From NCBI RefSeq assembly GCF_029258575.1, contig NZ_JARHYI010000120.1:1-41580 (forward strand): a stretch of DNA of 41,580 nt, read 5' to 3'. Positions within the stretch are counted from its first letter, which is position 1; every line of letters begins with the position of its first letter. Below the pieces are notes generated by a model that was given only the letters and a program-made list of their open reading frames with translations, was not told the origin of the DNA and ran no database searches. Below are positions 1 through 8,106 of this stretch, one piece after another. Made by a program: the position numbers and the translations under genes. Origin of the DNA: Brachyspira sp. (lineage in GTDB: Bacteria > Spirochaetota > Brachyspiria > Brachyspirales > Brachyspiraceae).

Positions 1-1
1 T

Positions 2-853
2 AATAATGATGCTACTTTATTGGGACTTGGAAACATTACTTCAGGTAGTGCTTTACTTGCTATAATAGGTATTCTCATTATGGGCATTTTATTAGCTTAT
101 AATGTTAAAGGTTCAATACTTTTAGGAATATTTATTACTACAATTATAGGGATACCTATGGGACTTACTAAAATTTCTCCCGATGCAAGCTTTATACCTC
201 CTTCATTAGAACCTATAGCCTTTAAACTTGATTTCCGTAATATATTTACTCCAAATATGTTTATAGTTTTGTTTACTTTTCTTTTTGTAGATATGTTTGA
301 TACAGTAGGTACATTGGTTGGAGTTTGTACTAAAGCTAATATGCTTACAAAAAGTGGTGGGGTTCCTAGATGTAAACAGGCTTTATTTGCAGATGCCATT
401 GGTACAGTAGTAGGTGCTTGTTTGGGTACTTCTACAGTTACTACTTATGTGGAAAGTGCTTCAGGAGTTGCTGAGGGTGGCAAAACAGGATTAACTTCTT
501 TGGTTGTTGCTATATTATTTACTATTTCATTATTCTTATCTCATATATTTTTAGCTATACCTAGTGCTGCAACTGCTCCTGCTTTAATTATAGTAGGATT
601 GTTTATGATGACACCTATATTGGAAATCAATTTCAATGATTATACTGAAGCAATACCTGCTTTTATATGTATAATATTTATGCCTTTTAGTTATAGTATA
701 GCTGAAGGTATTACTTTTGGTGTATTATCATTTACTATATTGAAATTTATTTCAGGTAAAACTAAAGATATATCCTTGCTTACTTGGATATTATCAATAT
801 TGCTTTTAATAAAAATACTTATACCTATGATTCAGGCTCATATATGTAAATAA
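2..853 (+). CDS. NCS2/AzgA-type guanine-hypoxanthine permease, 5' truncated
   Basis: Inner-membrane purine-proton symporter of the AzgA/PbuG branch; the C-terminal two thirds is present. The frame is open to the window edge (base 2), so the true start lies upstream; the in-frame TTG at 20 is only an internal codon. Family hallmarks are a DTVGTLVGV segment (about residue 100 of the visible part), then TSTVTTYVESASGVAEGG, the substrate-site region of this family, then several hydrophobic helices ending in TFGVLSFTILKF. Length and motifs match the C-terminal part of the roughly 430-aa family. The substrate (guanine, hypoxanthine or adenine) cannot be resolved. A 13-bp inverted repeat follows 50 nt downstream. 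Confidence 0.88.
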   Translation, partial: NNDATLLGLGNITSGSALLAIIGILIMGILLAYNVKGSILLGIFITTIIGIPMGLTKISPDASFIPPSLEPIAFKLDFRNIFTPNMFIVLFTFLFVDMFDTVGTLVGVCTKANMLTKSGGVPRCKQALFADAIGTVVGACLGTSTVTTYVESASGVAEGGKTGLTSLVVAILFTISLFLSHIFLAIPSAATAPALIIVGLFMMTPILEINFNDYTEAIPAFICIIFMPFSYSIAEGITFGVLSFTILKFISGKTKDISLLTWILSILLLIKILIPMIQAHICK

Positions 854-903
854 TTTTAATAAAGAAATCTTATTTTTATTAGTGACTGTTAAATTAATTT
901 CTG

Positions 904-950
904 TTCCTATATATTAGAATTTTGTATTTTAATATATAGGAATAATTTTA
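904..950 (+). terminator. Hairpin after the permease, probable terminator
   Basis: A perfect 13-bp inverted repeat (904-916 and 930-942, arm TTCCTATATATTA) with a 13-nt loop lies downstream of the permease and is followed by a T-rich but interrupted tail. It is placed as an intrinsic terminator; the weak U-tract leaves some doubt. Confidence 0.5.
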
Positions 951-1027
951 TATAATGAAATTTATTTTGTATTCTTTCTTAATTGATAAAAAAATAAAAA
1001 AAGTATAAATTAACATAATTATTTTAA

Positions 1028-1056
1028 TTGACAAAATAATTTATATATAATAGTAT
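1028..1056 (+). promoter_or_regulatory. Putative promoter of mraY
   Basis: TTGACA at 1028-1033, a 17-bp spacer and TAGTAT at 1051-1056. The rest of the 854-1109 gap is AT-rich, with only the hairpin at 904-942 and no further gene visible. Confidence 0.55.
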
Positions 1057-1109
1057 AATAAAATCATTTTGAATTTAACTTAATTTTTAAACAAAGGTTA
1101 TTAATATAC

Positions 1110-2258
1110 ATGTTATATGAAATTTTTTATCCTTTAAGAGAGTCGTTTTTTGGTTTTAATATATTCAGATATATTACTTTTAGAACAGCAGGAGCCGTTG
1201 CTACAGCTTTAATTCTTATTTTAATATTTGCTCCGTCAATTATTAATAAATTAAGAAAATTAAATTTTGGTCAGGTTGTAAGAGATGACGGACCTGAAAC
1301 GCATTTAGTAAAGACGGGTACTCCTACTATGGGCGGTATATTTATCATAGGAAGCGTTTTGATAAGTATACTTTTATGGGGAAAGCTTGATAATTTAAAG
1401 ATAGTACTTCTTACCGTTTCTCTTATTATACTTTCTATAGCAGGCTTTTTGGATGATTTTTTAAAAATTAAATATAAGAATTCAAAAGGACTTCCTGGTA
1501 AATATAAAATATTTTTTCAAACATTTGTAGGTATCATAATAGGAGTTTATCTTTATTATTTTGATAACTCAACATTTTTAATGAATTTTGAGCTTAATCA
1601 GGGAATAGGTGTATTGGAGGCTGTTAAAGTTGCTCAGGTTCCTTCCTCTACAGTATTTCTTCCATTTGCAAGCAATATATATATAGATTTAAAACTTTTA
1701 TATATACCTTTTGCTACATTTGTAGTAGTAAGTATGAGTAATGCTGTAAATTTAACTGATGGACTAGACGGGCTTGCTATAGGTCTTTTAATAATAATGT
1801 CTATGGCTTTGGCTGTACTTTCTTATGTATCAGGTAACTCTTTGATTGCAACTTATTTAAAAATACCTTTTATATCCGATGCAGGAGAGGTTACTGTTTT
1901 TGTAGGTGCTTTAATTGGTGCTGGTTTGGGATTTTTATGGTTCAATGCTCACCCTGCTCAGGTATTTATGGGAGATGTAGGAAGTTTATCGCTTGGAGGA
2001 GTTTTGGGTATCATTGCTTTATTCATAAAGCATGAATTATTACTCCTTATAATTGGTGTGGTTTATGTAGCTGAGGCTTTGAGTGTAGTTTTACAGGTAT
2101 TTTCTTATAAGATGTTCAAAAAGAGAATATTTAAAATGGCTCCTTTACATCATCACTTTGAAAAATCAGGGTGGAAAGAAACTCAAGTTGTATTTAGATT
2201 TTATATTATAGGTATAATAGTTGCTCTTATAGGTATAGCAACATTGAAAATAAGGTAA
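1110..2258 (+). CDS. mraY: Phospho-N-acetylmuramoyl-pentapeptide-transferase (MraY)
   Basis: Polytopic membrane enzyme that transfers phospho-MurNAc-pentapeptide from the UDP precursor to undecaprenyl phosphate, giving lipid I, the first membrane step of peptidoglycan synthesis. Diagnostic motifs are all present: DDGPETHLVKTGTPTMGGI near residues 62-80, the Asp pair in GFLDDFLKIKY (about 115), NAVNLTDGLDGLA (about 211-223), NAHPAQVFMGDVGSLSLGG (about 288) and the HHHFEKSGWKE loop (about 345). The length of 382 aa is slightly above the usual 320-360, with a long N-terminal hydrophobic stretch. It is separated from the usual mur/dcw neighbours and followed by tmk 53 nt downstream on the same strand, so the two may be co-transcribed. 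Confidence 0.97.
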   Translation: MLYEIFYPLRESFFGFNIFRYITFRTAGAVATALILILIFAPSIINKLRKLNFGQVVRDDGPETHLVKTGTPTMGGIFIIGSVLISILLWGKLDNLKIVLLTVSLIILSIAGFLDDFLKIKYKNSKGLPGKYKIFFQTFVGIIIGVYLYYFDNSTFLMNFELNQGIGVLEAVKVAQVPSSTVFLPFASNIYIDLKLLYIPFATFVVVSMSNAVNLTDGLDGLAIGLLIIMSMALAVLSYVSGNSLIATYLKIPFISDAGEVTVFVGALIGAGLGFLWFNAHPAQVFMGDVGSLSLGGVLGIIALFIKHELLLLIIGVVYVAEALSVVLQVFSYKMFKKRIFKMAPLHHHFEKSGWKETQVVFRFYIIGIIVALIGIATLKIR

Positions 2259-2311
2259 ATTGTTTTGAGAATAATATAAATTAATTATTATAATGTATAT
2301 TGGAAATTATT

Positions 2312-2923
2312 ATGAAAGGTAAATTAATAGTATTAGAAGGTATTGATGGTTCTGGTAAATCAAGTAGCGGAATAATGCTTACTGATACTTTAAACAATAT
2401 GGGTATAAAATCAATATATAGTTTTGAACCTACACATGCTTATTATGGCTCTAAATTAAGAGAGAATATGTTTTCTAAAGATTTAAAGCCTGAAGAAGAA
2501 TTATCCCTATTTATAGCTGATAGGAAAGAGCATATAAAACATATGATAAAACCAGCTGTAGATGACGGATATTTTATAATATTAGATAGGTATATGCATT
2601 CATCTATGGCTTATCAAGGTGCTAAGGGCATAGATGTAGAATACATATTTAATTTGCATAAAGATTTTATAATAAGCCCTGATATAGAATTTATATTTCA
2701 TCTTCCAATAGATGCAGCATTAGATAGAATCATGAAAAAAAGAGGTTTTGTTGATAGATTTGAAAATAAAAATTATTTAGAAGAAGTTGATAAAATATTC
2801 TCTTCCTTTAATGATTCATATATACATCATATAGATGCATCCAAAGATGAAAAATCTATCAATGATGAGCTTTTAAATATTATGAAAGAATCTAAAATAC
2901 TTCCTCCAAATTTTCTTCAATAG
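2312..2923 (+). CDS. tmk: Thymidylate kinase
   Basis: Cytosolic dTMP kinase making dTDP for DNA synthesis. The P-loop EGIDGSGKSS is at residues 8-17, the family DRYMHSSMAYQGAKG segment near residue 91, and a lid-region arginine pair around RGFVDRFE follows. I start at the ATG at 2312 (MKGKLIVLEGIDG) because this gives the standard N-terminus; an upstream in-frame TTG at 2300 would add four residues with no better ribosome site. Length 203 aa is typical. The last 32 nt overlap the 3' end of ssb on the opposite strand. Confidence 0.95.
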   Translation: MKGKLIVLEGIDGSGKSSSGIMLTDTLNNMGIKSIYSFEPTHAYYGSKLRENMFSKDLKPEEELSLFIADRKEHIKHMIKPAVDDGYFIILDRYMHSSMAYQGAKGIDVEYIFNLHKDFIISPDIEFIFHLPIDAALDRIMKKRGFVDRFENKNYLEEVDKIFSSFNDSYIHHIDASKDEKSINDELLNIMKESKILPPNFLQ

Positions 2924-3308
2924 AATCGGATACTATTTGATTATTAGCCATTTTAGTATAAGAAGTATTTCCTATAGATTTCTTATCTAAATTTTTTATT
3001 TCTAATGCTAGTATATAAACAGCGGTTTTTTTTATTCCGTCTTTTGAGATATAGCTGTTTTGTCTTAACTCTCCATTTATAAGTACATGTCTTCCTTTGA
3101 ATAAACTTACTGCTGCTTTGTCTGCATTATATCCCCAAGTAATTAAATCAAAGAAATATACTTCCTTCTGTAAAGAACCATTGGTATAGTAATACCTATT
3201 ATTTGCTATTGAAAATTTGCATAAAGATTTTCCATTTTTAGTTTTCATATAAGTAGGATCTTTTGTCAATCTTCCCTCTATAACTATTATATTAGCATTT
3301 CCAGACAT
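2892..3308 (-). CDS. ssb: Single-stranded DNA-binding protein
   Basis: OB-fold ssDNA-binding protein of replication, recombination and repair. The N-terminal about 105 residues show the SSB pattern: an N-terminal IIVIEGRLTKDP strand, then GKSLCKFSIANN, a FFDLITWG core, KGRHVLINGELRQNSY, and a late beta-strand. The C-terminus is short and acidic (SIEENLEEVF). This resembles the partner-binding tip but lacks the canonical DDDIPF ending; only the terminal Phe and acidic character are kept. A clear AAGGAG lies 8 nt before the ATG. The stretch encoding the acidic tail is also the antisense of the last codons of tmk. Confidence 0.93.
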   Translation of the reverse strand: MSGNANIIVIEGRLTKDPTYMKTKNGKSLCKFSIANNRYYYTNGSLQKEVYFFDLITWGYNADKAAVSLFKGRHVLINGELRQNSYISKDGIKKTAVYILALEIKNLDKKSIGNTSYTKMANNQIVSDSIEENLEEVF

Positions 3309-3375
3309 ATTAAAACTCCTTATTATCTTTTATGCTAATAGTTAAACAAATTTTTTTATATATTTAAGCCTTATT

Positions 3376-4416
3376 TTATAAAAATAAATAATATAAAGGA
3401 GAATTTTCTTTTACATAGGGTTTTAATTCTTCAAAAGTAAAACTTATTTCGGTTATACCTGTAGAGTAGGGTGCTATATCATAAGTTTGCCATATAAAAT
3501 TAATAGAATTAGGAAGTATTCTAAAAGTTGAGCTTTCTAATGTTATGGAATTAAATTCAAAATAATCTTCTTTTGAAGAACCTGTTTTTAATATTTTATC
3601 TCTCATTAGTGAAATTAAATTATCATTATTAAAATTGTTTATTAAGTCTCTTATTGTTATAAGATTAGAACTTTCTAAAGAAAATACTTCCTGTATATTT
3701 GCTTTTGTTTTATTATCATCACCTGTATACATTGAAGAATAATTATCAAGTGCTATTATTTTATTATCTATATAGCCTACATTTACTGTATTATCTATTT
3801 CATAAGTAGTATTACTTTCTCCAGTACATAAAAGCCCTTTCCATTCATTATAATAATTATCAGCTTCCTCTTTAGCATAATTAATAGATGATTCCATATC
3901 TAATGATTTGATATCAGTATTTTTACTAAATAAAAGTAAAGTTTTATGATAAGAAAATATAGAATTGTTTATATTATCATTTTTATAATAATCAACTATA
4001 TCAGCATAATATACTGGCAAATTTCTATTTAAATAAAATTCCATATCTTTAACTTCATTTATTTCATCATATTTTATTTCAGCATTGAATGTTATATCAT
4101 CACTTAAGGTACCAGATATAGAAGCATGTATATTATTATTTTCATCTGATTCATGTAAATTCAATTTATTGTTATTAATACTTCCTGTAATCATAGCTTT
4201 TTTATCTTTTGTATAATAGTATCCGCTTATTTTGTTATTTTTGGTATTTACATATAAATACATATCAGCTTTTTCTCCTGAAATATTTCCACTTAATAGA
4301 TAGAATTTAGATTCTTCTATTTTTGTATTTTTTTCATCTTTTGTTATATTATCATTTTTATTACATGAAAAAGCAGCTATTATAAGAATAAATAATATTA
4401 TATGCTTATTTAACAT
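3376..4416 (-). CDS. DUF3298-domain lipoprotein
   Basis: Predicted envelope lipoprotein of 346 aa. The N-terminal signal ends in the lipobox AAFSC (Cys about 18) followed by an Asn/Lys/Asp-rich linker. The C-terminal third has the DUF3298 look seen in RsiV/PdaC-type proteins: a strand with GYIDNKIIALDNYSSMYTG, a QEVFSLESSNLITIRDL segment, and the signature NFIWQTYDIAPYSTGITE followed by an SFTFEELKPYV end. The N-terminal half contains repeated short beta-strand patterns (SGNISGEKADMYLYV, GYYYTKDKKAMITGSI) and was not assigned. Function is unknown; related domains bind lysozyme or act on peptidoglycan. It ends 67 nt upstream of ssb on the same strand. Confidence 0.75.
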   Translation of the reverse strand: MLNKHIILFILIIAAFSCNKNDNITKDEKNTKIEESKFYLLSGNISGEKADMYLYVNTKNNKISGYYYTKDKKAMITGSINNNKLNLHESDENNNIHASISGTLSDDITFNAEIKYDEINEVKDMEFYLNRNLPVYYADIVDYYKNDNINNSIFSYHKTLLLFSKNTDIKSLDMESSINYAKEEADNYYNEWKGLLCTGESNTTYEIDNTVNVGYIDNKIIALDNYSSMYTGDDNKTKANIQEVFSLESSNLITIRDLINNFNNDNLISLMRDKILKTGSSKEDYFEFNSITLESSTFRILPNSINFIWQTYDIAPYSTGITEISFTFEELKPYVKENSPLYYLFL

Positions 4417-4509
4417 AATAATTTCCTTTTAATTTTTTTCTTTATAAAGTATAAATATATAAATTAAATATAAATAATCAATAATGATTGTTAAAATTAT
4501 TATAAATAA

Positions 4510-4538
4510 TTGACTTTTTATAAAATTAATAATATTAT
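4510..4538 (+). promoter_or_regulatory. Putative promoter of the MoxR-like ATPase gene
   Basis: TTGACT at 4510-4515, 17-bp spacer, TATTAT at 4533-4538; about 40 nt before the ATG at 4578. An AAGAGGC ribosome site lies about 8 nt before the start. Confidence 0.6.
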
Positions 4539-4577
4539 TGAGCAGTTGTAAATTTCTTTTATGAAGAGGCTTAAAAA

Positions 4578-5456
4578 ATGGAAAAAGTTCAAATAGAAAA
4601 TGTGGAGCTTACATTATCTCATCCAGATAATTTAAATATAAAGTGGACAGGACAAAATGATTTAGTAAGACAAATAATGGCCTCTTGGCATTTAATTTCA
4701 GAAGATGATATACCTCTTAATCCTAGAATAGTAGGAAAACCTGGTGCAGGAAAAACTACTCTTTCTTATTATGTTGCTAAAGAACTTCTTAATAGGGATG
4801 TTTATATATTTCAATGTACTGTAGATACAAGACCTGAAGATTTGATAATAATACCTGTAATATCTGAAAATAATAAAATAAGCTATCATGCTTCTAGTTT
4901 GGTTACAGCTATGATTAAGGGCGGAGTAGCTATATTAGATGAGGGAAACAGAATGAGCGAGAAAACTTGGGCTTCGCTTGCTCCTTTGCTTGATGATAGA
5001 AGATATGTAGAAAGTGTTATAGCTGGAATTAAAATAAAGGCTCATCCTGATTTTAGGGTAATAGTTACTATGAATGATGATGCTAGTACATTTGAACTTC
5101 CTGAATATATACATTCTCGTTTGCAGCCTACTATAGAACTTCCTTTTCCTGATGTTAAAGAGGAGTATGATATATTAAAAATGAATTTACCATTTGCTGA
5201 TGATGAGATATTAAAAATTACTGTAGGCTTTTTGCAAAAATCTCATATGCATAATGCTTCTTTTTCTGTAAGAGATGGTATTAATATGGCTAGATATGCT
5301 ATGAAACTGCATAAAAGTAATATTGCAGGAAGCAGAGACACTGCTTTTTTAATAGCATTGAAAGCGGTACTTGGTGCTGAAGGACTTAGAATATTAAGTT
5401 TGAATATAGATGATAGAGATAATAGAAAGAATATGAATGATGATGTTAATTTATAA
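4578..5456 (+). CDS. MoxR-like AAA+ ATPase (AAA_5 type)
   Basis: Single-domain AAA+ ATPase of 292 aa. Walker A is GKPGAGKTT (residues 53-61), Walker B AILDEGN (118-124), and a sensor-1 Asn lies in VTMNDD near residue 165, followed by an HSRLQP arginine-finger region. The helical lid is around residues 205-265. MoxR-type proteins act as metal-insertion or complex-remodelling chaperones, usually with a von Willebrand A-domain partner; none is encoded next to this gene, so the client is unknown. The gene stands alone, with its own promoter upstream and a convergent neighbour downstream. Confidence 0.85.
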   Translation: MEKVQIENVELTLSHPDNLNIKWTGQNDLVRQIMASWHLISEDDIPLNPRIVGKPGAGKTTLSYYVAKELLNRDVYIFQCTVDTRPEDLIIIPVISENNKISYHASSLVTAMIKGGVAILDEGNRMSEKTWASLAPLLDDRRYVESVIAGIKIKAHPDFRVIVTMNDDASTFELPEYIHSRLQPTIELPFPDVKEEYDILKMNLPFADDEILKITVGFLQKSHMHNASFSVRDGINMARYAMKLHKSNIAGSRDTAFLIALKAVLGAEGLRILSLNIDDRDNRKNMNDDVNL

Positions 5457-5657
5457 AAAAACAATGCATTAAACTTATTTAAATTAAGCACAAGGCATTA
5501 TTTTATGAAGTTAATTAGATGCTTCATGTAATTTAAAATATTCTAATTATGAGTAAAACATTCCGTATTATTACTAACTTCTTTTTCAAAAATTGCACAA
5601 CTGTGTACTAGATTTGAAAATATTTTTCTTTTAAAAATTTTTCAAAAAAAATAATCT

Positions 5658-5789
5658 CTTGGGCGGGCTTGCTTTCACTAATTATAACTTTCAATATAAA
5701 TAAAATGATAATAACAAATAAACGCAGAAAAACTAAAGGGCGGGGAATGATAAAAAAATTTTAAATTTAATCTAAATCCCCCACCCTTA
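5658..5789 (+). repeat. Dispersed G-rich intergenic element, copy A
   Basis: First G-box CTTGGGCGGGCTTGCTTT at 5658-5675, second G-box AAAGGGCGGGGAATGA at 5735-5750 (77 nt from start to start), then a C-rich complement at 5778-5786. Copies B and C have the same two boxes at the same spacing. It lies between convergent genes and faces copy D. The 5457-5989 gap has no credible ORF; besides A and D it holds only weak hairpins. Confidence 0.8.
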
Positions 5790-5865
5790 AATTTTAAAAC
5801 TTTATACATTAAGAAAAATTTTTATTTTCCTTTCTGTTTAATTATAAATTTTATCCCCACCCAAG
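5774..5865 (-). repeat. Dispersed G-rich intergenic element, copy D (inverted)
   Basis: Read on the minus strand it begins CTTGGGTGGGGAT at 5865 and has a second box TAAGGGTGGGGGATT beginning at 5789, 76 nt apart. It is therefore an inverted fourth copy of the family, sharing its second box with the C-rich complement of copy A. Confidence 0.65.
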
Positions 5866-5891
5866 TGGATTTAAAATTTATAATCTTATAA

Positions 5892-5972
5892 ACGCACGAA
5901 GAATAAATTAAAAAATACAGATTTATTTGTGATTCAAATTTTATTATATTTTTAATTTAGTTTACCGTGCGT
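5892..5972. repeat. Interrupted inverted repeat downstream of the AlkD-like gene
   Basis: Outer arms ACGCACG (5892-5898) and CGTGCGT (5966-5972) enclose inner complementary arms AAATTAAAAA and TTTTTAATTT. It ends 18 nt from the stop of the minus-strand gene, so it could serve as its 3' hairpin. Confidence 0.45.
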
Positions 5973-5989
5973 ATTGGAAAATAAAAAAA

Positions 5990-6658
5990 TTAAATATATT
6001 TGCTAGCTTCTTTAATGCTGAGATTAGACATATTTTCTCTATAACGCTCTAAAAAATTACGAACCCAATCGGGATTAGTTTTACTATAATCTCTTAATGC
6101 CCATCCTATTGCTTTATTAATAAAAAACTCTTTGTTGTTTAAATTGTTTATGATGATTTGTTCTAATAGCTCTGTGTTGGTTTTATCTTTTCTTAAAAGC
6201 TGATGATCTATAGCTATTCTTCTTAGCCAAATATTTTCAGATAATGACCATTCTAAAAGTATGCCGTTTACTGTTTGATCTCTTAAAGCAATATCTCCTA
6301 TCACTCTGTCTAAAAAATCTATACTGTCCCACCATGATTTTGTAAGTGCATATTTTTTTAATATGTCTATATGATTTTTATTTAAATACTTATTTTTTGC
6401 AATAAGATAATCTACAGCTGCATATTGAAATTCTCTGTATTTGTTATCATAGCATTTATCGGTGAAATCAAAATCAATAAATTCTTTTTGTTCTTTTGGA
6501 ATAGTTTTAAATATTTTCTTTTCTGCTTCTTTTCTCTCTTTTGAATGAATACCCAAAAACTCAAAATTGTTTTTCATGTATTTAGCCATGAATATAGCCT
6601 CTTTTTCATTTTTTAAACTATCAAATTCTTTTGAAAGTTTACTGTATAGATCAGACAT
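5990..6658 (-). CDS. DNA alkylation repair protein, AlkD/HEAT-repeat family
   Basis: Predicted DNA glycosylase of 222 aa built of HEAT-like helical repeats, for removal of bulky or cationic alkylated bases. Family signatures visible are GIHSKERKEAEK near the N-terminus, the aromatic/acidic pair in SWWDSIDFLDRVIGD (about residue 108), LRRIAIDHQLL (about 145) and the FINKAIGWALRDYSKTNPDWVRNF block near 180-203. It lies 18 nt downstream of the Ldh2-family gene on the same strand and is probably co-transcribed with it, although no metabolic link is evident. The family assignment is firm; the substrate range is not. Confidence 0.88.
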   Translation of the reverse strand: MSDLYSKLSKEFDSLKNEKEAIFMAKYMKNNFEFLGIHSKERKEAEKKIFKTIPKEQKEFIDFDFTDKCYDNKYREFQYAAVDYLIAKNKYLNKNHIDILKKYALTKSWWDSIDFLDRVIGDIALRDQTVNGILLEWSLSENIWLRRIAIDHQLLRKDKTNTELLEQIIINNLNNKEFFINKAIGWALRDYSKTNPDWVRNFLERYRENMSNLSIKEASKYI

Positions 6659-6676
6659 TAAGTAAAATCCTCCAAA

Positions 6677-7681
6677 TTATTTATTAAAAATATAATTATA
6701 AATATGTTCAGGCAGAGGTATGCCGTTTTTTAAATAATCTATAGAACAAGCTTCTTTTCTCTCTCCAGGTATAGATATAGTTTCTCCTTCTTTTAAAGCA
6801 GGCTCTTTTCTTATATCATCAATGAATGACTGAACAGTATCTAAATAAGTATCCAAATCATTATAAACAGCAGGATCGATAACAAGTATAAATGTAGAAA
6901 GATTTCTTTTTTTATCCATATCGCCATACATCTTTACTAAATTATTGCAGTACACCTGTCCGAATAAAAGCCCAGTGAAAGCCTCAACCATAGTCATTAT
7001 CAAATAACCTTTAACACCTCCAAAAGGTACAACATATCTTATTTCATGAGGATTGCTACTAGAATTACCGTTCTCATCTACTCCCCAATGACTAGGTACT
7101 GTTTCATTATTCTCACGAGCAGTAAATATGCGTCCGAGTGATACCTCGCTTGTAGCCATATCTCCAAGTATAAAATCTTTCTTTGCAGGAAATCCGTAGC
7201 TTATAGGATTAGTACCAAAAAATGATCTCTTTCCTCCAAATGGTATAACACAAGGATCAGTATTAACCATTATAAGAGAAACTTTGTTTTTATCTATTGC
7301 CATTTTATTATAGTAACCTAAAGAACCCGCATGACTATTATTCTTTATACCTATTAAAGCAATACCCTGCTTTTCAACAGTTTCTAAAGCCCACTCCATA
7401 GCATATTGACTAGCCACATGTCCGAATCCTCCATTAGCATCCATCAATGCAAAAGAAGGCTTTTTTATATCTATATCAAATTTGGAATTTAAATTTATTC
7501 CTCCAAGCTTTATTCTTTCAATATAATGTTCAACTCTTAAAACTCCATGAGAATGTATGCCTCTTAAATCAGCATATAAGAGTATATCTGTTATAATAGA
7601 AGCCTGCTCATTTGATACACCAGCAGATTTAAATTTATTATACACAGCGTCCATTAACTCTTTTGCTTTAACTTTAATCAT
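6677..7681 (-). CDS. Ldh2-family (malate/L-lactate/ureidoglycolate) NAD(P)-dependent oxidoreductase
   Basis: Cytosolic 2-hydroxyacid dehydrogenase of the Ldh2 fold, distinct from Rossmann LDH, 334 aa. Characteristic blocks are ADLRGIHSHGVLRVEHYIERI (about residues 38-58, containing the conserved His), ALMDANGGFGHVAS, IGIKNNSHAGSLGYYNKMA (about 122), GTNPISYGFPAK and a GGVKGYLIMTMVEAFTGLL segment near 225. The family includes malate, L-lactate, ureidoglycolate and 2,3-diketogulonate dehydrogenases; no neighbour here decides which. First gene of a probable two-gene transcript with the AlkD-like gene. Confidence 0.88.
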   Translation of the reverse strand: MIKVKAKELMDAVYNKFKSAGVSNEQASIITDILLYADLRGIHSHGVLRVEHYIERIKLGGINLNSKFDIDIKKPSFALMDANGGFGHVASQYAMEWALETVEKQGIALIGIKNNSHAGSLGYYNKMAIDKNKVSLIMVNTDPCVIPFGGKRSFFGTNPISYGFPAKKDFILGDMATSEVSLGRIFTARENNETVPSHWGVDENGNSSSNPHEIRYVVPFGGVKGYLIMTMVEAFTGLLFGQVYCNNLVKMYGDMDKKRNLSTFILVIDPAVYNDLDTYLDTVQSFIDDIRKEPALKEGETISIPGERKEACSIDYLKNGIPLPEHIYNYIFNK

Positions 7682-7720
7682 ACCATAAATACCTTTATTA
7701 TTTCTTGATAAATATAATAA

Positions 7721-7749
7721 AGTTTACATAATTATAAACATAATGTCAA
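7721..7749 (-). promoter_or_regulatory. Putative promoter of the Ldh2-family gene
   Basis: On the minus strand: TTGACA (7749-7744), 17-bp spacer, TAAACT (7726-7721). The -35 is perfect and the -10 is 4 of 6. Confidence 0.5.
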
Positions 7750-7770
7750 TAACATTATAAAGAATAAGTT

Positions 7771-7808
7771 AAAAAAAAGAACAAGGGATTTTTATGTCTC
7801 CCTTGCTC
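7771..7808 (-). terminator. Intrinsic terminator after the PepSY-like pair
   Basis: On the minus strand a 10-bp stem (GAGCAAGGGA / TCCCTTGTTC, one G-U pair) with a 10-nt loop is followed by a run of eight T. It is a good rho-independent terminator, 24 nt past the stop of the 83-aa gene. Confidence 0.85.
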
Positions 7809-7831
7809 TAATATATTAAATATTTTTTATA

Positions 7832-8083
7832 TTAATCGTCCCATTCTTGTCCTAATAACTGACCTGCTTCATCTATATATAATTCCATCATATTGTTCAT
7901 TTTCACTTTATATATATTATAATGCTCCATTTCCACCGCCCAAATTTCTGCCTGAGGATAAGTTCTTCTAGCTGTTGATAATACCGCTTGAGGAACCTGA
8001 TTAAGAGGTATATACCAGTCTGCAAATAAAGCTGATGTACTCAAAACTGTTAAAACTGCCAATAAACAAATTATTTTTTTCAT
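7832..8083 (-). CDS. Small secreted PepSY-like protein
   Basis: Exported protein of 83 aa. Signal peptide MKKIICLLAVLTVLSTSALFA with cleavage near residue 21, then one PepSY-like (beta-lactamase-inhibitor-protein fold) unit: an amphipathic helix VPQAVLSTARRTYPQA followed by strands ending MMELYIDEAGQLLGQEWDD. The C-terminus is nearly the same as that of the upstream 8107-8625 protein, so the pair arose by duplication. Known PepSY-like periplasmic proteins have no firmly defined enzymatic role; a binding or inhibitory function is inferred. It is translated from the same transcript as its neighbour, 23 nt downstream. Confidence 0.8.
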   Translation of the reverse strand: MKKIICLLAVLTVLSTSALFADWYIPLNQVPQAVLSTARRTYPQAEIWAVEMEHYNIYKVKMNNMMELYIDEAGQLLGQEWDD

Positions 8084-8106
8084 TTAATGCTCCTTATAAT
8101 TTTATA

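Noticed and set aside
1110-2258. mraY as WecA/TagO-type glycosyl transferase
   Set aside because: The HHHFEKSGWKE loop and the DDGPETHLVKTGTPTMGG block are specific to MraY.
5658-5750. G-quadruplex formed by the four G-runs of the dispersed element
   Set aside because: Possible in principle, but the loop between the boxes is about 60 nt and no direct support is visible; kept only as an idea to test.
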